Assembly (NCBI RefSeq): GCF_035967765.1
Contig: NZ_JAYWIT010000001.1
DNA: 64,000 nucleotides
Source: Conexibacter stalactiti
Lineage (GTDB): Bacteria > Actinomycetota > Thermoleophilia > Solirubrobacterales > Solirubrobacteraceae
Reading direction: 5' to 3' (one strand)
Shown here: positions 33,380-40,345 of the stretch, one piece after another
Position numbering within the stretch: position 1 is the first letter of the stretch
Layout: each line of letters starts with the position of its first letter
Notes under the pieces: generated by a model
Seen by the model: the letters and a program-made list of their open reading frames with translations, nothing else
What the model was told of the DNA's origin: nothing
Database searches by the model: none
Position numbers and translations under genes: made by a program

Positions 33380-34426
33380 ATGCGCGACACCTCCGGACGA
33401 CTGCTGAGACTGCTGTCGCTGTTGCAGATGCGACGCGAGTGGGGCGGCGGTGAGCTGGCCGACCGTCTCGACGTGACCGTGCGCACGGTCCGCCGCGACG
33501 TCGACAAGCTGCGCGAGCTGGGCTATCCGGTCGACGCGACGCGCGGCGTCGCGGGCGGCTACCGACTTGGCGCGGGCGCCGAGCTGCCGCCGCTGCTGCT
33601 CGACGACGAGGAGGCGGTCGCCGTCGCGGTCGGGCTGCGGACGGCGACCAGCGGCGCCGTCGAGGGAATCGAGGAGTCGTCGCTGCGCGCGCTCGCGAAG
33701 CTGGAGCAGGTGCTGCCCAGACACCTGCGCCGCCGCGTCAGCGCCCTGCAGACGTACACCGTCGCGCTGCCGCGCAGCGGGCCGACGGTCGACCACGAGC
33801 TGCTCAGCGCGCTCGCCGCCGCCGCGCGCGACAGCGAGCGGCTGCGCTTCGCCTACTCCACCTATGAGGGCGACAGCACGCGACGGCTGGTCGAGCCCTG
33901 CCGGCTGGTGCACGCCAGCGGCCGCTGGTACCTCGTCGCGTGGGACGTCGAGCGCGATGACTGGCGCACGTTCCGCGTCGACCGGATCGACGGCACGCCG
34001 ATGCGCGACCGCCGCTTCCCGCCGCGCGAGCCGCCGGCGGAGGACATAGCCGCGTACGTGCAGGACAACGTCGTGCGAGCGCGCGGGCGCAAGGAGGCGC
34101 GCGTCGTCCTGCGGATCCCGCTGGCGGAGGCGAGGCAGCGCGTGCCGCAACTGGTCGGGTCGCTGAGCGAGGTCGACGAGCGCTCCTGCCTGCTGACGAT
34201 GAGTGCCGACTGGTTCGGCGACCTCGCAATCTACGTCGCCTCGATGAGATGCGAGTTCGACGTGCTCGGGCCGCCCGAGTTCACCGCCGAGGTCGAGCGG
34301 CTCGCGGGCGCGTTCGGCGCGGCGGCGCAGCGGGCGCGCGACGGCGGCGGCAGCGGCAGCGCCGGCCGCAGAGGTCCGAAACGTTCAAGACGGCCGACGG
34401 CGGCCGCAGGAGAATCGAGCCCATGA
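33380..34426 (+). CDS. YafY-type HTH-WYL transcriptional regulator
   Basis: A 348-residue regulator. The N-terminal DeoR-like helix-turn-helix covers residues 1-60 (LADRLDVTVRTVRRDVDKLR, then RGVAGGYRLG). The WYL domain follows from about 140, with RLVEPCRLVHASGRWYLVAW containing the WYL tripeptide, and a WCX-like C-terminal domain ends in a basic, Gly-rich tail. I choose the ATG at 33380, as the 18 codons upstream belong to the divergent promoter. Its stop overlaps the start of the next gene (ATGA), so the two are coupled. WYL proteins often sense nucleotides or nucleic acids; the ligand here is unknown. Confidence 0.88.
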   Translation: MRDTSGRLLRLLSLLQMRREWGGGELADRLDVTVRTVRRDVDKLRELGYPVDATRGVAGGYRLGAGAELPPLLLDDEEAVAVAVGLRTATSGAVEGIEESSLRALAKLEQVLPRHLRRRVSALQTYTVALPRSGPTVDHELLSALAAAARDSERLRFAYSTYEGDSTRRLVEPCRLVHASGRWYLVAWDVERDDWRTFRVDRIDGTPMRDRRFPPREPPAEDIAAYVQDNVVRARGRKEARVVLRIPLAEARQRVPQLVGSLSEVDERSCLLTMSADWFGDLAIYVASMRCEFDVLGPPEFTAEVERLAGAFGAAAQRARDGGGSGSAGRRGPKRSRRPTAAAGESSP

Positions 34427-35343
34427 CCGATCTCGCCACCGCAGAGACCTTCCTCGTCACCCACGCCCGGCTGCTCGAACGGCGGCGCCTGGAGCTGCTG
34501 CTCGGCCGCGCCGACGCGGCCGAGGGTGTGATCGCGGCGCTCGCCGGCTACCGCAACCCCGACGGCGGCTACGGCTGGGGGCTGGAGCCCGACCTGCGCG
34601 CCGCGGGCAGCCAGCCGGCCGGTGCCTTCCAGGCGCTGACCGTGCTCGCTGAGCTGGCCGAGCTCGATTCCGCCGCCGCGCCGGCCGCCGGCGAGCTGGC
34701 CGGCGCGCTGTGCGACTGGCTCGGCACGATCGCGCTCGACGGCGGCGCGCTGCCGTTCGCGCTCGCCGGCGCCGAGGGGCCCGGCACCGCGCCGTGGTGG
34801 GCCGGCGGCGACCCGACCGAGCCGTCGCTGCACATCACCGCCGGCATCGTCGCCTATGCCCAGCGCGTCCGCGCGCACGCGCCGGCGCTCGCCGGCCATT
34901 CGTGGCTGACGCGCGCGACCGACTGGTGCCTGGAGCAGGTCGCCGCCGGCGAGCGGCCCGCGGGCGGCGGCTACACGCTCGCGTTCGTGCTCGGCCTGCT
35001 CGACGCCGTCGTCGACGTGCGCCCGTCCGCGACCGCGGAGCTGGAGCGGATGGCGGCGTTCGTCCCGCCCTCCGGCGCGCTGCCGGTCTCCGGCGGTGTC
35101 GACGACGAGCAGCTGCGACCGCTGAGAATCTCGCCCGAGCCCGGCCGGCCGCTGCGCGCGCTGATGCCGGCCGACGCGATCGCGCGCGACCTCGCCGCGC
35201 TGGCGCAGGAGCAGCAGGAGGACGGCGGCTGGACGGTCGACTTCCCATCCTCCTCGCCGGCCGGGGCGATCGAGTGGCGCGGGATCGCGACGATCGAGGC
35301 GCTCACGCTTCTGCGCGCCAACCGGAGCATCGAAGTTCCATAA
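34423..35343 (+). CDS. alpha/alpha-toroid (prenyltransferase/squalene-cyclase-like) protein
   Basis: A 306-residue protein whose repeated helices and Gly-rich QW-like turns (GYRNPDGGYGWGLEPDLRAA near residue 40, QEDGGWTVDF near 275) resemble the alpha/alpha toroid of terpene cyclases and prenyltransferases. The DxDD or related catalytic acid motif of true class II cyclases is not evident, so it may be a non-enzymatic or divergent member. Its start is fused by ATGA to the stop of the WYL regulator, suggesting a regulator-effector pair. Function unknown. Confidence 0.65.
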   Translation: MTDLATAETFLVTHARLLERRRLELLLGRADAAEGVIAALAGYRNPDGGYGWGLEPDLRAAGSQPAGAFQALTVLAELAELDSAAAPAAGELAGALCDWLGTIALDGGALPFALAGAEGPGTAPWWAGGDPTEPSLHITAGIVAYAQRVRAHAPALAGHSWLTRATDWCLEQVAAGERPAGGGYTLAFVLGLLDAVVDVRPSATAELERMAAFVPPSGALPVSGGVDDEQLRPLRISPEPGRPLRALMPADAIARDLAALAQEQQEDGGWTVDFPSSSPAGAIEWRGIATIEALTLLRANRSIEVP

Positions 35344-35401
35344 ATCAGTTTTTGCTGACTAGTCTCGTGCCGCTCGTGCCATCTACCAGGGAGCGGATCA
35401 C

Positions 35402-35854
35402 ATGGCGGAAGCAGCGACGGGGACCTTCATCGACGCGCTCAACGAGGCGCAGGCGATCGTGCGACGGCAGTACCCGCAAGCGCAGCTCTACGAGGCGTCG
35501 ATCAATCTGGCGCTGATCGGCAGCGGCTGGCGGTTCGTCTTCAACGACCCCTCCACGGTGCCCAACAGCACGATCTTCCTGAAGCAGTTCGAAGGTCGTT
35601 TCGGGACCCCGGAGCACGTCAGATCGATATGGGTCGAGGACCGTCCGATCCAGCTGCCGATCACGCTCGACCTGGCCGAGGCCGAGCGGATGTGCCAGCA
35701 AGGCGGCTGCATAGGCAAGATCAGCAACCTGACGCTGCGCTACCCGCTCGGGCTCGGCGTCAACGAGCCGTACTACATCATCACGATGGCGAGCGAGAAC
35801 AAGCGCTGCTGGGTCGGCGTCAACAGCCGCAGCGTCAGCTGCCAGCCGCTGTAG
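35402..35854 (+). CDS. hypothetical protein, 150 residues
   Basis: No family recognised. The ATG has a good ribosome site (GGGAG) 9-10 bases before it and is preceded by an AT-richer stretch (35341-35360, AAATCAGTTTTTGCTGAC) that probably holds the promoter. The protein has a soluble, mixed alpha/beta look, with a helical start (FIDALNEAQAIVRRQYPQAQ), then SGWRFVFNDPS and KQFEGRFGTPEHV, and three Cys in CQQGGC and KRCW. GC looks lower than its neighbours. Could be a small peptidase-inhibitor-like or lectin-like protein; this is guesswork. Confidence 0.7.
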   Translation: MAEAATGTFIDALNEAQAIVRRQYPQAQLYEASINLALIGSGWRFVFNDPSTVPNSTIFLKQFEGRFGTPEHVRSIWVEDRPIQLPITLDLAEAERMCQQGGCIGKISNLTLRYPLGLGVNEPYYIITMASENKRCWVGVNSRSVSCQPL

Positions 35855-35887
35855 GCGAGGACCGACGGGACGCGCGGCGCGCGGGCT

Positions 35888-35938
35888 CGGTCCGCACGCC
35901 GCGTCGGTCCGCACGCCGCGCCGGTCCGCACGCCGCGT
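35888..35938. repeat. three tandem 17-bp repeats
   Basis: CGGTCCGCACGCCGCGT occurs at 35888-35904, 35905-35921 (last base C) and 35922-35938 in the short intergenic gap between the 150-residue protein and the NTF2-like protein. It is near-perfect and outside any convincing gene; it may be a regulatory or slippage repeat. Confidence 0.8.
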
Positions 35939-35974
35939 CGCCGGCCGGCGCGCCGGGTAGGGTGCTCGGCAGCG

Positions 35975-36595
35975 ATGGCCCGCAAGGATCTGATCTCGCT
36001 GCTGCGCCCGCAGGTCAACTCGGCCCGCGCCGCGATCGCCGAGGCGCGCGTCGCCTCGACGGCCGTCGCGATGACAGCCGGCGGAGTCGCGGCTGGCGCG
36101 GCCGCCGCCGGCGCCGTGGCGATCGGGAGCCTTGCCGTCAAGCGCGGGGCGGTCAAGCGGCTGGAGATCGACGAGCTGGTCGTGCGGCGGCTGCAGGTCG
36201 ACGCCCACGGCGGCGTCACACGGGCCGCCGTCGGCGAGTGGGTCGGCGGCTACGAGCGCGCCTGGCGCACCGCCGGCACGGCGATGCTGGCGGCGCTGTT
36301 CACACCCGAGGCGACCTACAGCCCCGGCCCGTACGAGCCGACCGTGCGCGGCCTCGCGGCGATCGGCGAGTTCTGGGACGCCGGCCGCGAGAGCGCCGAC
36401 GAGGTCTTCACCTTCTCCAGCGAGCAGGTCGCCGTCGACGGCATGGTCGCGGTCGTGCGCACCGAGGTCGGCTACGACATCCCCGAGCGGCGCCACTACC
36501 GCAACCTGTGGGTGCTGCGGTTCGCCCCCGACGGCCGCGTCAGCGCCTTCGAGGAGTGGCCGTTCTGGCCTGAGCGCCAGATCGCGGGCGACTGA
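35975..36595 (+). CDS. NTF2/SnoaL-like domain protein with N-terminal hydrophobic segment
   Basis: A 206-residue protein. Residues about 25-55 are Ala/Gly-rich and hydrophobic (TAGGVAAGAAAAGAVAIGSL), possibly one membrane helix. A short linker (RLEIDELVVRRLQVDAHGGV) precedes a SnoaL-like cone domain (VGEWVGGYERAWRTAGTAML to LWVLRFAPDGRVSAFEEWPF), a fold used by small ligand-binding or isomerase proteins. Catalytic residues cannot be assigned. It converges on the TetR gene at 36628, with an inverted repeat between them. Confidence 0.75.
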   Translation: MARKDLISLLRPQVNSARAAIAEARVASTAVAMTAGGVAAGAAAAGAVAIGSLAVKRGAVKRLEIDELVVRRLQVDAHGGVTRAAVGEWVGGYERAWRTAGTAMLAALFTPEATYSPGPYEPTVRGLAAIGEFWDAGRESADEVFTFSSEQVAVDGMVAVVRTEVGYDIPERRHYRNLWVLRFAPDGRVSAFEEWPFWPERQIAGD

Positions 36596-36600
36596 AGCCG

Positions 36601-36620
36601 GCGTCGCGCGAGCGCGACGC
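36601..36620. terminator. intergenic hairpin between convergent genes
   Basis: GCGTCGCG and CGCGACGC form an eight-base-pair stem around CGAG, lying between the stop codons of two convergent genes. There is no T-run, as is common in GC-rich actinobacteria, so intrinsic termination is only likely. Confidence 0.4.
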
Positions 36621-36627
36621 GCCTGCC

Positions 36628-37215
36628 TCAGCGCGCGACGCTGAGATGGCCCTCCAGCACCGGCCCGATCAGCGCGACGAGCGCGTCGTGGTCAGCTGAG
36701 GCGAGCGGCTCGATCCGCAGCACGTAGCGGGAGAAGACGAGCCCGAGCACCTGGCTGGCGACGGCCGCGGCGCGCAGCCGCGCCTGTGCCGGCGGCGCGT
36801 CGATCGCTCTCGCGAGACGCGCGATCAGCTCCTGCTCGACGAACTCGCGCAGCAGCGCGGCCGACTCCTCGTGGCTCGGCGCCGAGCGCAGGACGCTCAG
36901 CAGCGGCCCGCCGCTGACGGGGTCGTCCCAGACGGCCAGCAGCCGCCGCAGCAGCCGCTCGCCGAGTCCGTCGAGACCCTCGGCGAGAACGCCGTCGATC
37001 GCGTCGGCGGGACTGACCGGCAGCGCCAGCGCGGCCGCGAACAGCTGCGCCTTGCGCCCGAAGAAGTAGGAGACGAGCGCGACGTCGACGCCGGCCTCGG
37101 CCGCGACGCCGCGCAGCGTCGTGCCGCTGTAGCCGTGCTGCGCGAACTGCGCGCGCGCCGCTTGCAGGACCGCGTCGCGCGTGTCGGGCGAGCCTCTGCG
37201 CCGTCCTTTATTCAT
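36628..37215 (-). CDS. TetR family regulator of the adjacent DHA2 exporter
   Basis: A 195-residue TetR regulator. The helix-turn-helix is at about residues 30-52 (TTLRGVAAEAGVDVALVSYF) and the C-terminal domain is of the TetR_C_17-like type. I choose the ATG at 37215 (MNKGRRRGSPDTRDAV), since sequence upstream is operator DNA. It is divergent from a DHA2 transporter, the classic layout of a drug-efflux repressor. Two copies of an imperfect palindrome are between the genes, the first covering its own start codon, which suggests autoregulation. Confidence 0.88.
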   Translation of the reverse strand: MNKGRRRGSPDTRDAVLQAARAQFAQHGYSGTTLRGVAAEAGVDVALVSYFFGRKAQLFAAALALPVSPADAIDGVLAEGLDGLGERLLRRLLAVWDDPVSGGPLLSVLRSAPSHEESAALLREFVEQELIARLARAIDAPPAQARLRAAAVASQVLGLVFSRYVLRIEPLASADHDALVALIGPVLEGHLSVAR

Positions 37216-37271
37216 CAGGGGTTGAAATCTAGCGCACGTGGTGGGATGGTGTTTTTCATCAGGTGTTGAAA
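37211..37271. promoter_or_regulatory. paired TetR operator copies
   Basis: TTCATCAGGGGTTGAAA (37211-37227) and TTCATCAGGTGTTGAAA (37255-37271) differ at one base and begin 44 bases apart. Each is an inverted repeat of the TTCA-N9-TGAA kind; the second extends to TTTCA and TGAAA arms. They stand between the divergent TetR and transporter genes. Confidence 0.55.
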
Positions 37272-37337
37272 AACCTTCCAGCCGGTCGGCTCGCCAGCCG
37301 CCGCCCGCCCGCCGCTCGACCACGGAGGAGGCCCTCC

Positions 37338-38759
37338 ATGCCAGCCCATCGCCGCCGGATCCTGATCTCGATGTGCCTCGCGCTCGCGACCGTCGTCAGC
37401 GCCGTCGCATCGCTCAACGTCGCCCTCCCCGACCTCGCCCGCGCGACCGGCGCGACGCCGACGCAGCTGCAGTGGATCGTCGACGGCTACGCGCTCGTCT
37501 TCGCCGGCCTGCTGCTGCCGGCCGGCGCGCTCGGCGACCGGCTCGGCCGCAGACGCGTGCTGCTCGCCGGGCTCGCCGTCTTCGGCGGCGCCGCGCTCGT
37601 CGCGATCTTCGTCACCGACCCCGGTCAGCTGATCGCCGCGCGCGTCGCGATGGGCCTCGGCGCCGCGCTGATCATGCCGACGACGCTGTCGATCATCACG
37701 AGCGTCTTCCCCACCGACGAGCGCGAGCGCGCCGTCGCCGCGTGGGCCGGCGTCGCCGGCGGCAGCGGTCTGCTGGGGCTGCTCGTCTCGGGCGTGCTGC
37801 TGGAGTGGTTCGACTGGAGCAGCGTCTTCGCGACCAACGTCGTGCTGGCCGTGCTCGCCGCCACCGCGACGCTGATCAACGTGCGTGACGCCGAGACGCA
37901 TGAGCGGCCGGCGCTCGATCCCGTCGGCGCGGCGCTCAGCGCGCTCGGGCTGTCGGCGCTCGTGTGGGGCGTGATCGAGGGGCCGCAGCGCGGCTGGACC
38001 GACGGGCTCGTGCTCGGCGGCTTCGCCGGCGGCGCGCTGCTGCTGAGCGCCTTCGTCAGCTGGGAGCTGCGGCGCGAGCAGCCGATGCTCGACCCGCGCC
38101 TGTTCGCGCTGCGCGGCTTCGCCGCCGGCTCGCTGTCGATCTTCGTCCAGTTCTTCGCGCTCTTCGGCTTCATGTTCGTCGTGATGCAGTACCTGCAGTT
38201 CGTGCTCGGCTACACGCCGCTGGAGGCCGGCTTCGCGCTGGCGCCGGTCGCCGTCGTGATGATCGGCCTCTCGCAGCGCGTCCCAGCGCTCGTCCACCGC
38301 TTCGGCGCGCGCGCCGTCGCGCCGACCGGGCTGGCGACGATGGCGGCCGGCTTCGCGCTGCTGGCGACCGCCGGTGCCGAGGCCAGCTACTGGCGGCTGC
38401 TGGTCGGCCTCCTCGTGCTCGCGATCGGGATGGCGCTGGCGACGACGCCGGCGACCAGCGCGATCGTCGACGCGCTGCCGGCGGAGAAGCAGGGCGTCGC
38501 CTCGGCCGTCAACGACGCCTCCCGCGAGGTCGGCGGCGCGCTCGGCATCGCCGTCCTCGGCAGCGTGCTGACTGAGGGCGCGACCCGCGCCGACGGCGTC
38601 ACCGCCGCGCTGCTGACCGGCGCCGGCGTGCTGCTGCTCGGCGCCGTCGCGGTCGCGCTGCGCGCGCCGTCGGCGCAGCGCCGCGGCGCCTACGCCAGCA
38701 GGTCAGGCAGCGGGCGGTCGTCGCCGACCGGCGCCCAGCCGTCCGGGCCCGGCGCGTAG
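37338..38759 (+). CDS. DHA2-type MFS drug:H+ antiporter
   Basis: A 473-residue transporter of the 14-helix DHA2 family that exports drugs in exchange for protons. Signatures are SLNVALPDLARATGATPTQL and QWIVDGYALVFAGLLLPAGA, the loop LGDRLGRRRVLLAGLA between helices 2 and 3, and the motif near NDASREVGGALGIAVLGSV. The ATG at 37338 follows GGAGGAGG. The C-terminal 22 residues (ASRSGSGRSSPTGAQPSGPG) are hydrophilic and antisense to the end of the convergent aminotransferase gene, with 70 bases of overlap. It is probably repressed by the divergent TetR. Substrate unknown. Confidence 0.92.
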   Translation: MPAHRRRILISMCLALATVVSAVASLNVALPDLARATGATPTQLQWIVDGYALVFAGLLLPAGALGDRLGRRRVLLAGLAVFGGAALVAIFVTDPGQLIAARVAMGLGAALIMPTTLSIITSVFPTDERERAVAAWAGVAGGSGLLGLLVSGVLLEWFDWSSVFATNVVLAVLAATATLINVRDAETHERPALDPVGAALSALGLSALVWGVIEGPQRGWTDGLVLGGFAGGALLLSAFVSWELRREQPMLDPRLFALRGFAAGSLSIFVQFFALFGFMFVVMQYLQFVLGYTPLEAGFALAPVAVVMIGLSQRVPALVHRFGARAVAPTGLATMAAGFALLATAGAEASYWRLLVGLLVLAIGMALATTPATSAIVDALPAEKQGVASAVNDASREVGGALGIAVLGSVLTEGATRADGVTAALLTGAGVLLLGAVAVALRAPSAQRRGAYASRSGSGRSSPTGAQPSGPGA

Positions 38760-40072
38760 TCGCGGCGGGCGCCCTCGCGCACGAGCCGCTCGACCGCCTC
38801 GGCCAGCCGCTCGACGTCGTCGGCGCTGGTGCCGACACCGAAGCTGGCGCGCAGCGCGCCGCCGGGCAAGCCGAGCCGCCCCAGCAGCTGGTGGGCGCAG
38901 AAGCGGCCGTCGCGCACGCCGACGCCGTGCTCGGCCGACAGGTAGGCGCCGACGTGAGCCGGCGCGTACCCCTCGACGGCGAAGGCGACCGTGCCGATCG
39001 CGGCGGAGCTGTCGGCCCAGATGCGCGCGACGCGGACCGCGTCGAGCCGCTCCAGGCGCGCCAGCAGCAGCTCGCGCAGCGAGTGGTCGTGCGCCTCCAG
39101 CGCGCCCGCCGGCAGCGCGTCGAGCGTGTTGCACGCCTCCGCGATCGCGACCGCGCCGAGCAGGTTCGGCGTGCCGCCCTCGTGGCGGGCGGGACCGTCG
39201 TGCCACTCGGTCCCCTCCCACGTCACCTCGCGCACGGCGCCGCCGCCGGCGAGGTGCGGCGCGGCCGCGTCGAGCCAGTCGCGGCGGCCGACGAGCGCGC
39301 CGGCGCCGTAGGGCGCGTACAGCTTGTGCCCCGACAGCGCGATGTAGTCGGCGCCGAGCGCCTCCAGGTCGACGCGCACGTGCGGCGCGAGCTGGGCTGC
39401 GTCGACGACGACGCGCGCGCCGGCGCCGTGCGCGAGCGCGACGATCCGCTCCAGCGGCAGCAGCTCCCCGGTCACGTTCGAGGCGCCGGTGATCGCGACG
39501 AGCGCGACCGGGCCGGCGGCGAGCGCGTCGCGCAGGCGGCCGAGCGTCAGCTCCAGCGTCGGCGCGAATGCCACGGCGCGGTGGGCGCGACGGCGCCACG
39601 GCAGCAGGTTGGCGTGGTGCTCGCTGTCGAGGAAGAGCACGTCGCCGGCGCCCTCCGGCACGGCGCCCGCGAGCAGGTTGAGCGCGTCGGTCGTGTTGCG
39701 GGTGAAGATCACCTCGTCGTCGGCGCGGGCGCCGAGGAAGCGCGCGAGCGCCTGGCGCGACTGCTCGTAGAGCGCGGTCGAGACGCGCGCCGGCAGACCC
39801 GAGCCGCGGTGGACCGAGCCGTAGTACGGCAGCACGCGCGTGACGCGCTCGGCGACGGTCGCCAGCGCCGGCGCGGTCGCGCCGTAGTCGAGGTTGGCGT
39901 AGCGCGCCTCTCCGCCGCCGACCAGCGGGACCCGCAGCTCCTGGCCGACGACCGGCAGCAGCGAGCCGGCGTTCGCGCGGCGCGGCGCCGCGGGCGGGCA
40001 GTCGCCGTCGCGCTCGCGGCGACGAGTGGCAATGGGGGACAGCGACAGCGACGGAAGCGGGGTGATCGACAT
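38690..40072 (-). CDS. class V aminotransferase, SufS/Csd-like cysteine desulfurase
   Basis: A 460-residue PLP enzyme. The family motifs are SEHHANLLPWRRR (His153), VVVDAAQLAPH (Asp224), SGHKLYAPYGAGALVG with PLP-Lys250, and GVRDGRFCAHQLLGRL with Cys392 where SufS-type desulfurases hold the catalytic Cys. It therefore probably takes sulfur from cysteine to a carrier, or is a related class V enzyme with altered substrate. The first 50 residues are a low-complexity extension. The 5' leader has a SAM-IV riboswitch, so it belongs to SAM-regulated sulfur metabolism. No suf/isc genes lie beside it. The longer ORF upstream is a read-through of the riboswitch and antisense hrpA. Confidence 0.82.
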   Translation of the reverse strand: MSITPLPSLSLSPIATRRRERDGDCPPAAPRRANAGSLLPVVGQELRVPLVGGGEARYANLDYGATAPALATVAERVTRVLPYYGSVHRGSGLPARVSTALYEQSRQALARFLGARADDEVIFTRNTTDALNLLAGAVPEGAGDVLFLDSEHHANLLPWRRRAHRAVAFAPTLELTLGRLRDALAAGPVALVAITGASNVTGELLPLERIVALAHGAGARVVVDAAQLAPHVRVDLEALGADYIALSGHKLYAPYGAGALVGRRDWLDAAAPHLAGGGAVREVTWEGTEWHDGPARHEGGTPNLLGAVAIAEACNTLDALPAGALEAHDHSLRELLLARLERLDAVRVARIWADSSAAIGTVAFAVEGYAPAHVGAYLSAEHGVGVRDGRFCAHQLLGRLGLPGGALRASFGVGTSADDVERLAEAVERLVREGARRDYAPGPDGWAPVGDDRPLPDLLA

Positions 40073-40075
40073 CTT

Positions 40076-40115
40076 GGACCTCTCGGGGTTCGATGGGACC
40101 CGACAGATCAGGTCC
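40076..40115 (-). promoter_or_regulatory. expression platform of the SAM-IV riboswitch
   Basis: On the minus strand the aptamer's 3' segment GGACCT (40115-40110) can pair with AGGTCC (40081-40076), which contains the AGAGG ribosome site, or its GGACC can pair with GGTCC (40100-40096). These pairings exclude each other, consistent with control of translation initiation. The base pairing is seen; the switching is inference. Confidence 0.45.
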
Positions 40116-40237
40116 ACGTCTTGCCGCAGATCCGCCTGAGACGACGGCCTGCGCGGCCTGGTCCTCACCCGGGGCACCCCTACATGGAGAAGGGTTGCCG
40201 GCCAGCTAGCCGGGGCTTGTCGCTGGCACTCGTGACC
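40111..40237 (-). promoter_or_regulatory. SAM-IV riboswitch
   Basis: Read on the minus strand, the leader shows the SAM-IV core: GGTCACGAGTGCC, then GACAAGCCCCGGC, GGCCGGCAACCC, GGGGTGCCCCGGGTGA and GGACC, with a 5' GGTC that pairs to the 3' GACC. The pieces come in the order and spacing of the known actinobacterial aptamer, and the 3' pseudoknot strand GCGGCAAG (TGCGGCAAGACGTGGACC) is also present before 40111. SAM-IV aptamers usually turn sulfur genes off when S-adenosylmethionine is abundant. The ATG of the aminotransferase follows 38 bases later. Confidence 0.88.
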
Positions 40238-40345
40238 GCGACCGAAGATAGCAAGCGACTCCGCCTTGTCAACCAAAGTGGTGGAGATTCGCCCCCCCCA
40301 CTGGACGAACGGCCGAGCCGAATGGGGTAGCCCTATCCTGAGCAG

